64,000 nt of DNA from Diphasiastrum complanatum (taxonomy: Eukaryota; Streptophyta; Lycopodiopsida; Lycopodiales; Lycopodiaceae): assembly GCA_029204225.1 (NCBI GenBank), contig CM055113.1, forward strand, positions 21,573,605 through 21,637,604, written 5' to 3'. Positions 1-9,752 of this stretch are shown piece by piece. Numbering within the stretch: the first letter of the stretch is position 1; each line of letters opens with the position of its first letter. The notes below the pieces were generated by a model. That model did not search any database and was not told the origin of the DNA. It saw only the letters and a program-made list of their open reading frames with translations. Both the position numbers and the translations under genes were made by a program.

Positions 1-495
1 TCATAACTGTTTTCGTCCACTGCTCCGACATTACAAGAGTTCTTGAGTACAAAAGGGCCCTATAAGAAATGCCACGTAGGATGGATGAATTTGTCAAATT
101 TAAAAATTATAAAATAAGAAGTGCCTGCTCGCAGTAGTTCGAATACAAAACCGCTCTGGTTACAATCATGGTCAGAGTCATGGTTAAGTAAGGTTTCTCT
201 CGAGAAAAATCATGCCTCGAGAAAAATAAACTCTTGGGAGAAGAGAGAGTGGGGGTAAGAATTGCAAAGAACAGCACCAACTACATTACACTATAGATTG
301 AACAAACTAGAGGAAAAATAGATGGACGTCATTATAACATTTCCATCAATTAGCAGTCACCATCTTCGAATGCTACATAAAATGCCTACATCTCTTGCGA
401 AAAAAGAGAGATGACAAGATTTGAAAAAACAAGAGCGGCAACCAAAATACACGGATTGAAAAAACTCAAAACTCAAAAATAAAAAACAGAGTGGC
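1..495. other. No gene recognised
   Basis: AT-rich DNA with no long open frame, no LTR or TIR signature and no RNA gene that I can see. It precedes the unidentified ORF at 496. Confidence 0.5.
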
Positions 496-1287
496 ATGAC
501 AACCTTTGAATCAAAGATCAATCTCATTTTTCAAGTGCTACATGAAATGATAAACTGGTATGTGAAATGTGTAAAGGCGCTGAGTATGTTCATTTCTTTA
601 TTTTTTGTTGAACTGATATTGGATCGTAATCTACTTTTTCTTCTTACAATGAAAAAATTTCGTCTCAATATAGATTTTCCTGAAGAATATGCTCCTTTGA
701 TTAAAAGAGGTGTCAAAGCATCTTGCTTATCAGTTGATGATTGTTTGCGCTATAGGGATGACGAGAAAACAAATCTGGACCTCTGGGTAGACAGGACATT
801 ATATCCTAAAGATCCATATTCCATGCATCATCCCAAATTTTCTTCTGCTACTCAATTGATATATTTTGTCTGTCATGGAAAGAATGGTTTGCTAGGTTAT
901 TGTAAAAGATTAGAAGAATATGGTAATGCATTTTCAATGGAAAGAATCCATTGTTTAGAGGATGCAATTAGACGTATATCTTCAGATTGTGCTAGAAAAG
1001 ACAATATTTTGCGAATAAAATTGCTAGAGAATGAGGTTGTCCAAAAAGAAAAAGAAAATCTACGGAATAATAGTTAATGATTACAAAAAATCATAGTGAG
1101 TCCAAGAAAAGACATTGATCAAATGAAAATCGAATTGAATAATGGCCGTTTTGCATATTCACAACTATTGAAAGATGTTGACTTGATAGGTAAAAAGGTA
1201 AAAACAAAAAAACGAAAGCGAGTGATCAACAACACAATCAACAGGAGGCTATTGAAAAAAAAGAATTTATACGTTCAAGTAAGTTGA
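496..1287 (+). CDS. Unidentified ORF, possibly interrupted by TAA-TGA
   Basis: A 193-codon frame runs from ATG 496 to TAA 1075-1077. A second stop (TGA) follows at once, and the same frame then stays open to about 1287. The first ~50 residues are hydrophobic and look non-coding. From the internal Met near 649 the protein looks more natural: acidic and basic, with several Cys/His and a helical Lys/Glu-rich tail (KEKENLRNN), continuing past the stops as a Lys/Arg-rich stretch (KTKKRKR). This could be the end of a larger gene or an old element ORF broken by two adjacent stops. I do not recognise a family. The Copia remnant starts about 200 bp downstream on the same strand, but nothing links the two. 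Confidence 0.3.
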
Positions 1288-1464
1288 ACACGTGTCACCA
1301 GAACAGGTCATGAAATAGATGCGTCGTTGAATATTAGAATATTTTAGCCACTTTACAGTTGTACAAAAAAGGAATATTTCTTTCAAATGAATATTCGATA
1401 AAGAATATTTTTTAAAATATTCCAAAAACCATATACGCCTTACAACACAAAGAAGTATGTTCAT

Positions 1465-2303
1465 CTTGGTGATGATAGCACTCACACTATCGAAGGTGAA
1501 GGTACTGTAAGATTAAGATTCCAGCATGATCAATTCAAGCTACTGTCAAAAGTCTTGTATATTCCTAGACTCTCTACAAATCTGTTATCAGTAAGTAGAA
1601 TTACAGATTTAGGTCATAAAGTGGAGTTTGAGTCTTACCAATGTCGAATTATCGATAGGAGTAATAAGATCCTTGCACTCAACAAGAGGCATGGATACTT
1701 ATACAGATTGGCACATTGTTATTCTGATTCTAATCAAGCCTTGAAAATCTTTGTTCTTGTCAATAAAGCATTACTATGGCATCATCACTTAGGACACTTG
1801 AATTATGCATCAGTTTCGAATATGTCCAGACAATCCCTTGCACTTGATCTCGACTATCCTTCTGGTAAAGTCGATCTCCATGTTTGCCATAGCTGCATCC
1901 TTGGAAAGCAGACTAGGATTCCTTTTAAATCGAGTCATAGGCATGCAGCAAGAGGTTTGTTAGATGTTGTTCATACAAATATATGTGGACCTATGCAAAC
2001 TCCTTCATTGCTAGATGCAAAGTATTTTATTACCTTTATTGATGAATTCTCCAGAAGAACAACTGTTTACTTCATTAAGCAGAAATCAGAGGCTTTCATC
2101 AAGTTCAGACAATTCAAAGAGCATGCAGAAAATCAAATTGGCAAACGAATCAAAGCACTGAGGTCAGATAACGGGGGAGAATACATCTCCACCAAATTCA
2201 AGGAGTACTGCCTTAACAACGACATTGAGCAACAATACATTACCTCCTATTCACCTCAGTCAAATGGTCTTGCTGAGAGAAAGAACAAAACCTTAGTCGA
2301 ATA
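1465..2303 (+). pseudogene. Copia protease tail, GAG-pre-integrase and integrase core
   Basis: The frame continues upstream of the first ATG (1555) with a protease-tail signature (LYIPRLSTNLLSVSR). Next come the GAG-pre-integrase/zinc domain, with the H-H-C-C set in LWHHHLGH and CHSCILGK, and the rve integrase core. Catalytic positions: the usual first Asp (HSD in relatives, including the fragment at 58.4 kb) reads HTN here, so it is lost. The second Asp is kept in RSDNGGEY and the Glu in LAERKN. The frame stops at TAA 2302-2304, directly after the Glu motif. In the intact protein this enzyme would insert element cDNA into the host chromosome. Confidence 0.9.
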
Positions 2304-2304
2304 A

Positions 2305-2930
2305 GCAAAGTGCATGTTATCACATGCAACACTTCCGAAGTCCTTCTAGGCTTAAGCTATTTCGACAACAACCTATATTTAGAACAGATGTCCTACTAAA
2401 GGTCTCTCAAATAAAACACCATTCGAAGTTTGGATAGGTACCTAACCTTGTCTATCAAACTTACGTGTCTTTGGATGTACTGCTTATGCACAGATTCCTC
2501 ATGACCTCCGGAAGAAACTCAACTTCCAGAGCATCAAATGTATTTTCATCAGCTACACTACTTTAGATCAAGCCTACAAGTTGTTCGATCCCATCGAGTC
2601 AAAGATTTTCACTAGCCGGGATGTTATCTTTATCATAGATCAATTTATCGATCTCAAAGGAAAAAAGGCAGTGTCCATGTAACCGACTTGTCAGATTCTC
2701 CTGACATATCGAACTTCCCAGTTCCTCAATCGATTATTCCCATTGAAGGTCCAAGCTCATCTACTTTCAACGAACAACATATCAATGGCGAATCAGAAGA
2801 TGATGATGTTATAGTTCTGATGAAAATGAACAACTTCCTCTATTTTTTCGAAGATCATCAAGAGCTAGCAGACCACCTATCAAGTAAATTGACGAGTCTA
2901 CAGCCTACCTTGTTCACAGGCCGATGATTG
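2305..2930 (+). pseudogene. Copia integrase C-terminal region, decayed
   Basis: After the stop at 2302 the same region still spells integrase C-terminal sequence (AKCML, then LRVFGCTAYA near 2465-2490), with in-frame TAG/TAA codons at what should be Trp, Gln and Lys positions. The short frame 2688-2927 is the acidic, proline-rich linker that lies between integrase and RT in Copia elements (IIPIEGPSSSTF, SEDDDV). No active domain remains. Confidence 0.75.
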
Positions 2931-2934
2931 TCCG

Positions 2935-3739
2935 AGAGGCACTCAATCAGCTAGACTTTGATCTCTGGAAAGAAGCTATGGATAAAGAGTATCCATCTCT
3001 TATCAAGAACTAGACATGGACGATTGTCAAATTACCTGCTAGTAGAAATGTATTGAAAGTCAAGTACAAAGCAGACGGAAGCATCGACAGAAGAAAAGCC
3101 CGACTTGTTGCTAGAGGATTTTCTCAGGTATACAACGTCGATTATACTCAGACTTTCAGTCCAGTAGTCAAGCATTCTTCTATTTGAATTTTATTATCGT
3201 TTGCTAGTGCAACAGATTTGGAAATACATCAAATGGATGTACAGACAACATATCTCAATGGAGTTATTGAAGAAGACATTCACATGGTGCAACTCGAAGG
3301 TTATATTATCGAGGGTAAATACAATCATGTGTGTAAACTACATAAGGCACTTTATGGCTTGAAGCAATCTACTCAAGCATGGTTTCAAAGGATCAATACT
3401 TTTCTTATTGATCACATCTACACACCTAGCTCTTCAGATTCGAATGTTTATTTCAAGACAGTGCAGCAGTCTTTTATCATTATCACTCTATACATGGACG
3501 ACATGTTGCCAGTCGGTAACAATATTGATCTAATAAAAGAAGCTAAGACAATGCTATCTTCCGAATTCGACTTGACTAGATATAATCTGGTTTATTACAA
3601 GTTAGCTCTCTCACCAATGGAACCAGGTCTCAAATTGTTGAAGGACCAGTGTCCCCGAACAATCGAAGAGGAGGAGCAGATGCACGAGTATCCTTACCAT
3701 TCTATTATAGGATCTCTTATACGCCATGATCTGTACTAG
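2935..3739 (+). pseudogene. Copia reverse transcriptase, decayed
   Basis: RT begins as WKEAMDKEY near 2965, loses a few residues around 3050 (the usual KWVFKVKYK block is shortened) and continues with KARLVARGFSQ. A stop near 3186 and a frame change lead into the clean frame 3218-3739 with QMDVQTTYLNG, LYGLKQS and the catalytic motif YMDDM at about 3493. YxDD would bind the metal ions for DNA synthesis, so the active site is still legible although the protein is broken. Confidence 0.88.
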
Positions 3740-4304
3740 GTCAAACATAGCTTTTGTAGTCAGCTCCATAAGTCAGTTTATGACTAACCCTGGTATGACA
3801 CATTGGAAGGCTCTTATCAGAGTCATGAGATATCTTCGAGTTACTATGGACTTTTGCATTTGTTATGGAGCAGTCGACAACGACAAGCTCAATTTACTCA
3901 GTGGTTACATAAATGCAAGTTGGATAGGAGATGTAGACACTCGTAAATCCACTTCTGGATTTACATTCTTCCTCAACAATGGTCCTATTTCCTCAACATT
4001 CTTCCTCAACAATGGTCCTATTTCTTGGAACAGTTGCAAGCAATCTTCGGTAGCTCTATCTTCTATAGAATTAGAGTATATCGCAGCCTCACAAGCTACA
4101 AAGGAAGCAATTTGGTTGAGAAACTTACTTTCAGATATCAGTTTGAATCAATACGCTCTGACATTACTATTTTGTGATAATCAAAATGCCATTACCTTAT
4201 TAACCAACCCTAGATTTCATTCTAGGAGTAAGCACATTGAACTAAAGTATCACTATGTCAGAAGCAAAGTTCTCGACACGCATAAACACTCAAAATTATG
4301 CTAA
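3726..4304 (+). pseudogene. Copia RNase H domain
   Basis: This frame overlaps the end of the RT frame by a shift. It carries the Copia RNase H hallmarks: TRSNIAFVVSSISQF, YINASWIGD (usually DADWAGD), SSIELEYIA, CDNQNAI and SRSKHIELKYHYVR. It contains an in-frame 33-bp tandem duplication (separate entry). The domain would degrade the RNA strand during cDNA synthesis. It ends at TAA 4302-4304 without a recognisable polypurine tract or LTR. Confidence 0.88.
3963..4028 (+). repeat. 33-bp in-frame tandem duplication inside RNase H
   Basis: Two adjacent 33-bp units (3963-3995 and 3996-4028) differ only in the last three bases. Each encodes 11 residues around FFLNNGPIS. Copia relatives have this segment once, so the duplication is a private event of this copy. 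It preserves the frame. Confidence 0.95.
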
Positions 4305-4574
4305 ATAGGTCTATCTGGTGTCAGAAATACAAACGAAACAGAAATAAAATCTACGAAATTACCGTCTCCTCTTCTGGTAAAAGTGCAAAATGAATGGTAA
4401 AATTCCTTTATATATATTTTTTTCCCATGCATACTAAAATTCTACTAGCACGTTTTGGCCCATTTTAGCTCAATGCAATGTTTTTGGACAATATCGGATA
4501 TGTGCAAATAACAAGATAGAGAGGTCACAGACAGTTAGGATGATTGGTCATATGTTGAGTAGCTCCGGAATCCA
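4305..4574. other. No gene; spacer between two Copia remnants
   Basis: This is AT-rich sequence after the RNase H frame. I see no LTR terminus, polypurine tract or target-site duplication. Confidence 0.5.
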
Positions 4575-4578
4575 GAAA

Positions 4579-5434
4579 TCACGAATCATCTGAATTCGCG
4601 TATTTTTCTTTGACCATAAAAGCGCCTTCATCTATTTCGACTTCAAGAGATGCTATAATTGTATTTGCTTGTTGATCAAGTTGCTTGGCCGCATTCTTTG
4701 CTTTGAAAATTCGACAATCCTGAATCTCATGGTTATTGTGCTTGCAATACCTGCAAAACATCTTTTTCTTCGACAAATTTGGACTTGATGATTGTTCTTG
4801 ACCTTGAGTCTGTTTCTAAATCGATGTAGACTGCTTGGAGCTTTTCTGCTTCTCTTGTTTCGAGCCCTTGTTGACATATAAAGCATGAGACGAAGAGGTA
4901 GATGGAGTGTCTTGACTTCTTCGATTATCTTCTAGTAGCAACATAGTGATGATCATGACCCAGTTCTCATATGTAGAGGGCAGACTTGAAAGCAATGTGA
5001 TAATTGTGTCTTGATTGTCTATGGTTGGGGCATTTATTGCAAGAGATTCTTAACTTGGTTAATATGATCCTGAAGAGAATCATTATTTGACATCTTGAGT
5101 GTGAAGAATTTCCTTTGAAGATGTAACTTAGGAGTTACGTCTCTCAATCATATAGTGAGCTCAAGAGGTTTCAAACTTTTTTTGAAGTTTTGGCTTCAGC
5201 TACATGGCCAATTTGAGTATCTAATATATTGAGGATAATAAGCGCGAAAGCTTTACCATCCTTCAACTTCCATTTCGAGCCGTCTGCATTGTCTTCAGGC
5301 TTCACTTTGATACCTGTAACAACATCCCACAACTTGTTGGTGATTAGGAATGTCTTCATCTTCTATCTCCATAAATGATAATTAGATCCATTAAGCTTGT
5401 CTACGATAAGACCGACTTTACTTTGAGCATCCAT
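4579..5434 (-). pseudogene. Copia gag remnant (minus strand)
   Basis: Reading leftwards from ATG 5434, the frame has the gag N-terminus (KLNGSNYHLWR), a TAG, then LWDVVTGIKVKPE and WKLKDGKAFALIILN. This is nearly the same protein as the gag at 50.6 kb. Farther on, past frameshifts, the CCHC zinc knuckle appears as CRYCKHNNHEIQDC at about 4719-4760. The product would coat the element RNA. It ends near 4579 without protease, so the element is truncated there. Confidence 0.85.
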
Positions 5435-5615
5435 CTGGAACTTTAGACTGTTGATTATTCGATTGTTGTTAACAGAAAGATACAATGCTATGGAAATCAA
5501 TTCTCTGATACCGAAACAAATTGATTTGAACTGAAGAATAATTTGATATCGTGAAAGATATCATATATAAGAGCTTACGCTCTAATATAGTATTAGGCCC
5601 TGAAGAAGAATCAAT

Positions 5616-5627
5616 GCTCTGATACCA
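5616..5627 (-). other. Primer-binding site of minus-strand Copia
   Basis: The minus strand reads TGGTATCAGAGC, the usual Copia site complementary to the 3' end of initiator Met tRNA. It is immediately preceded on that strand by an LTR-like end (CCAACA). The site lies about 180 bp upstream of the gag ATG at 5434. Confidence 0.9.
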
Positions 5628-6540
5628 TGTTGGAAAGAGGTGTGTAAAAGATAGTTCTAAAAGAATCAAATAAAAATAATTCGAACGACAAGAAAGAAAA
5701 CTTATCATGCATAGCGGAATAAAATATCTTCCTCTTTCTTCATGCATGACTACGTATATCAATTTTGAACAAAACAATAGTAATAAAATCACGTTCGATC
5801 TTATAGTAACTAGCTTTAAATCATCAATACCATAGTGATTATGTAGCCAAACATTTAAGGCATTGAATTATCAGACAATAATATGTCGCAAATAATTATA
5901 GAAATGCATACATTCTAAGACAAACCTGAATGCAATACAAGATAGTATTGATTCAATATGAAACGAAACATAAGTAAATGAGTACAACAAGATTGCGGAT
6001 CGAAGCCGTGTACTCTAAGCTATTTCTGAACGACTAAATAAAAGTCTGAATTAAGTGCAACTACTGATAATTAGTTTGCACAATAGCAATCTCTAATCAA
6101 CTCTAAAGAACTGAGCTAGAATGTTCAAGAGTGTTCAAGCTCGCAGGCTTGAGAGAGAGCTAACTATTCAATACTTGATTTGATAGTTTTGATCATGTTG
6201 ATATAGGAATATGAACAACTATTTTTAGTAAGCAATTAGGTAATCAAATGCGGCTACCAGTTGGCTGGAGTCTGTTGGCATTCATTCAGTTCTTCTCAGA
6301 AGTTGTTTCTTGATAAGCGGTGACATTTGGCCATAAACAGTCTATCTGCAAAATCTCATTTTCTTTATATTTGGGGTACCCCCACACTTTGCCAAAGCCA
6401 TTTCCTTAAGATTTAAGTGATGCAAAAATGTGCACTCAAAAAATGCAAATTTTAGCTAGAACTTTGGTGACAAACTGATAAAAGTCTCTTGAACGATTCG
6501 CAAAACTTTTGCGAAACTCGAATCATTTCTATTTGAGTAT
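5628..6540 (-). repeat. 5' LTR of minus-strand Copia (outer limit uncertain)
   Basis: The LTR ends at 5628 against the primer-binding site. The part at about 5700-5900 resembles the LTR at 50.13-50.47 kb and the inverted LTR fragment at 48.59-48.82 kb (shared blocks such as TCACGTTCGATCT and GTAGCCAAACATT). I cannot place the distal TG end. The interval to about 6540 holds no gene. Confidence 0.6.
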
Positions 6541-6639
6541 AATTCGTGTTGGATCAATCAGGCTCTGTAACACAACAAAAACGAAACGAGACGAAAACGA
6601 AACAAAGCAAAGCGAAGCAAAACTTAAACGAGCTCTAAC

Positions 6640-7445
6640 TTTGATTCATGCTGCAGCATCCCAAAATCTTCTAGGATTTTATGGGTATATATGAACTGAT
6701 GAAGGCACAATTTACCTCTCTCATAGTCCCTGTCAATCTGTAAGCCAAGGTAACTCCTGGCTTCTCCTAGATCTACAATCTCAAAATGTTTCAAGATATC
6801 ATTCTTCACTTCAGCAATAAGTTTTTCACTCTTGTAGAGTATCAAAGTGTCGTCCACATACATAGCCACAATGATGATCTTCTCATCTGTAATTCTTACA
6901 TAGACATTGGGATCAGCCATTAGTGGCTTGAATCTCAAGGATTTCAGGGCTTGATCTTTTTCCTTCTACCATTGTCGCACTGACTGCTTTAGACCATAGA
7001 TACTCCTGTGCATTTTGCATGCATAATTAGGAAGTGAATTCAAGATATAGCTTGGGGGTTGATCCATGTAGACCTCTTTGTCTAGCTCACCATGCAAGAA
7101 GGCTGTCTTCTAGTCCAGAATGTGAATCCTGAGATCATAAGCAACCGCATACCCAAATAGTAAACGTAGGGAGGAATGTTTCACAATAGGAGATAAGGTC
7201 TCAGAATAGCCAATACCATATCTTTTAGAGAATCCCTTCGCTACAAGTCTTGCCTTATACTTTGAGACATCTCCATCCGGTCCATACTTTAGCTTGTATA
7301 CCCATTTGCATTTTATAGTCTTTTGCTTATCTGGTAATGGCTGCAACGTCCATACTTGGTTCTTCCTCATGGATTCCATCTCCTCATTCATGGCTTGGAT
7401 CTATTTGTCCTTCTATGGACATTCAATTACTTCCTCGAATGTTTG
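6640..7445 (-). pseudogene. Copia reverse transcriptase, minus strand, broken
   Basis: From 7391 leftward the frame gives MNEEMESMRKNQVWTL and KCKWVYKLKYGPDG, then KARLVAKGFSKR. A stop near 7110 interrupts it. Past the stop come the block with LYGLKQ-like sequence (about 6970-7090) and the frame 6938-6624 with AMYVDDTLIL, the intact YVDD catalytic motif, followed by DLGEARSYLGLQI. RNase H is missing: readable homology stops near 6640, so the 3' end has been lost. Confidence 0.87.
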
Positions 7446-8060
7446 TGGTTTGCCACTGAATCCACAGAACTCTTCTGATGTAGAAGCTGAGCTGGCTGAC
7501 ACATATCTTGTTGGTCATTTTCTTTGTCTTGTCCCTTCTAGGAAATCCTTCTAGAACTGCAATGCCTTTGCCTTTGTCTGCTCTGCTAGGTCCGGAACCA
7601 TTCCGGTTTACAAGTACTGTAGCAGTAGGCTACCTCTCAAAACTTTCTTCGTCTGATTCGTCACTCAAATGCGAAGCGACTCAAAAATCTTCATCTTCGT
7701 GTTCGTCCTCTGCTCCCTCTATCACAGTTGGCAGATCATAGTATTGTCTTTCAAGAACTTCATAGCCAATAGGATCATCGTTGGCCATTGTTCTGCTCTC
7801 ATTAAATCTGAATCTCTGATTGTGTTTACAGTGTTTGTCTCTGGCATGTAGACTCTGTAGTATGATGAATTATTGTCATATCCTACAAGATATCCCTGTT
7901 CAAATTTCTCATCAAGCTTATTTCGAAGCTAAATATGTGCATAAGCTGAATAGCCAAAGATTCTGATGTGAGTCAGTACTCTTGAAGCTTTCGAGTAGGC
8001 CATCATGCATCTGGCAACTTCCACAATAAATCTTGACGGATCTGCACTTCGGAAATCAGG
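7446..8060 (-). pseudogene. Copia integrase C-terminus and linker, minus strand
   Basis: Minus-strand reading finds the integrase tail (EVARCMMA, then FGYSAYAHI, with LDEKFEQGYLVGYD near 7900). The acidic linker follows (EGAEDEHEDEDF, then a TAG, SDESDEESFE). The catalytic integrase core and the protease are absent between this block and the zinc knuckle at 8.3 kb, which indicates a deletion of roughly 1.5 kb or more relative to a complete element. Confidence 0.75.
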
Positions 8061-8103
8061 CATGATTCATCTTGATGTAACGAAGTGTGAGGTAGCTCCT
8101 AAG

Positions 8104-8890
8104 TCAAGGATTACCTCCTGTGTGAGGTGTTGACATTGCACACATGTTTGCACATATATAGGCAGTCAAATTACCATGATTCGATCTTTGTTTGCCCATT
8201 TTTGAGCTCTCTGGCTTCTCGACATAGGATGAACTATTATTGTTCTCCTGTCTGCTTTGAGCTGATTTGTTTCTTGGGTTCATGAGGCAGTCCATTGCTG
8301 CATGACCTTTCTTATGGCAGTGGATACACTCAATTTTCGGATTGAGCCAACACGAATCAACAAAATGTCCTTCATGTTTGCATCTCATGCAGATCTTCTT
8401 GTCTCCACTTTGTTGTTTCGACCTTACTTTGTTCTTCCATTTGTCTTTGTTGGTTTCTTCTGCTTGTTGATCATGATCCTGCTTTTGATCTGACTCCCTC
8501 TTAGGCTTGAATTATCTTTTGTCTTTTCTTTGTTGTCGTAGAGGGTTTGGTCAGAAGCATCCTTGTGATCAAGATGCCCTCGAGCCTCGACTTCTTCTCG
8601 AATCTCAACAATTGTCTTTTTGAGTGTCATTGTAGGATCCTCTGCAAGTAGTGTTCTGGTTCTTTGAAAGGATCTTGGTAAGGCTCTCAACAGACAAGTG
8701 AGCTGCTTCTTTGCTGACACTGCATTTTCTGCTCCAGAATTGTGTAGTGAAAAGAATAGATCCAAAAAGCATATTTCAGGTCTATTGAAGATCAGAGACT
8801 GAGAAGAAGCTATTTTGGATCAGATCATAACACCTAATCATTTGCTGATTGTGAGGCTTGTGCATATTCAATACTAACAATGTTCTGTTC
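8104..8890 (-). pseudogene. Copia gag with zinc knuckle, minus strand
   Basis: The frame 8765-8424 carries gag sequence (SAKKQLTCLLRALP, EIREEVEARGHLDHKD). After a frame change, the frame 8388-8104 has two Cys/His clusters: CKHEGHFVDSC and the CCHC knuckle CIHCHKKGHAAMDC. The same gag family is found on + at 32.5-33.18 kb. The N-terminal part toward 8890 is fragmentary (CYDLIQNSF) and no start or primer-binding site is seen. Confidence 0.85.
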
Positions 8891-8894
8891 AATC

Positions 8895-9066
8895 TATTGT
8901 TGACAATCTCCACTTCTGTGGATGAACACTCTTCTTAAGTGGATGAACCTTCTCCTTAAGTGGATGACAAATACTCTTTGAGTGATTTTGTATTTCTCCA
9001 AAAGGCTGAGCAAAGCTCCCACTTGGATGAATAATTCCCTTTTGGGTGAATAGATTGTCAACAATA
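8895..9066. repeat. 172-bp segment bounded by 15-bp perfect inverted repeats
   Basis: TATTGTTGACAATCT (8895-8909) is the exact reverse complement of 9052-9066. The inside has three imperfect copies of a 'TTAAGTGGATGA' phrase. Its ends can also be read as TG...CA, as in a very short LTR. No clear target-site duplication is visible, so its class is open (MITE-like unit or LTR fragment). Confidence 0.6.
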
Positions 9067-9752
9067 TTTTGCATAAATTTTGGTGTACTTTGTTGAGCAT
9101 GTAAGTAGCTCTCCTTATGTAATCTGATTGGAGCATTTGCTGGAAGGTTTTAACCATTATGCAAATGTGTTTTCAGGTTCTTAACAGGCGAGGAACATTA
9201 TCATGTGAAGTGATCTTAGATCCACATCTAAACACCAAGATTTGACAAGCTAGTGAAGCTAGTCTTGTGATTCACTAAGTGTGCTCTTTCATTCACCTCT
9301 AAAGCTTGTATTTATCATTTGTTGGAGTTTATAAACTTTTATAAGTGTGGTTTAGATGTGGTTTTACAAGTTGAATCAATATCTTAGTGTTAACCATATG
9401 TTGATCAAGTTTGTTCAATTCTAGGTATTCTTGGCAGCCTAGTCTTGTGTATTTTCTAAGAATGCAAGTAACTCTTCACATCATAACTTGATTTGGTCAC
9501 TTGCTGGGAAGTTTGAGAGCTTAAGCAAGAGTGTTTTCAGGTTGTTTTGAAATTGTAATCCATTCTTAGTGTGTGCAAAGTGTTGCATGTGTTTCAATCT
9601 TCCTTTCTATGTTTGGAAACCAGCCAGCTTCAAGATAGAAGTGTTTTAGGGTCCTAGATCTTCTGAGATCTCCTTATCCATCATTTGTTGAGAGGAAAGT
9701 GAGTGCTAGGTGCATTAGGACAGAGACTAAAAGTTGAAGAATCATTATATTC
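9067..9752. other. Untranslated leader-like region with a diverged direct repeat
   Basis: No coding frame. Two related ~85-bp blocks, about 9095-9180 and 9463-9550, share the order GCAAGTA(A/G)CTCT, TTGCTGG(G/A)AGGTTT and GTGTTTTCAGGTT, spaced ~370 bp apart. The region sits directly in front of the gag-protease ORF at 9753 and may be its 5' leader or a degenerate LTR. I found no primer-binding site in it. Confidence 0.45.

Larger units (their letters stand above)
1465..4304 (+). mobile_element. Ty1/Copia retrotransposon remnant, PR tail to RNase H
   Basis: Pieces of a Copia polyprotein lie in canonical order (protease tail, GAG-pre-integrase, integrase, RT, RNase H) in shifting + frames. No LTR, primer-binding site or gag was found next to it. 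The left boundary is near 1465, where the protease tail becomes readable. The right boundary is the end of the RNase H frame at 4304. Many in-frame stops and at least two frameshifts show that it is dead and old. Confidence 0.9.
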
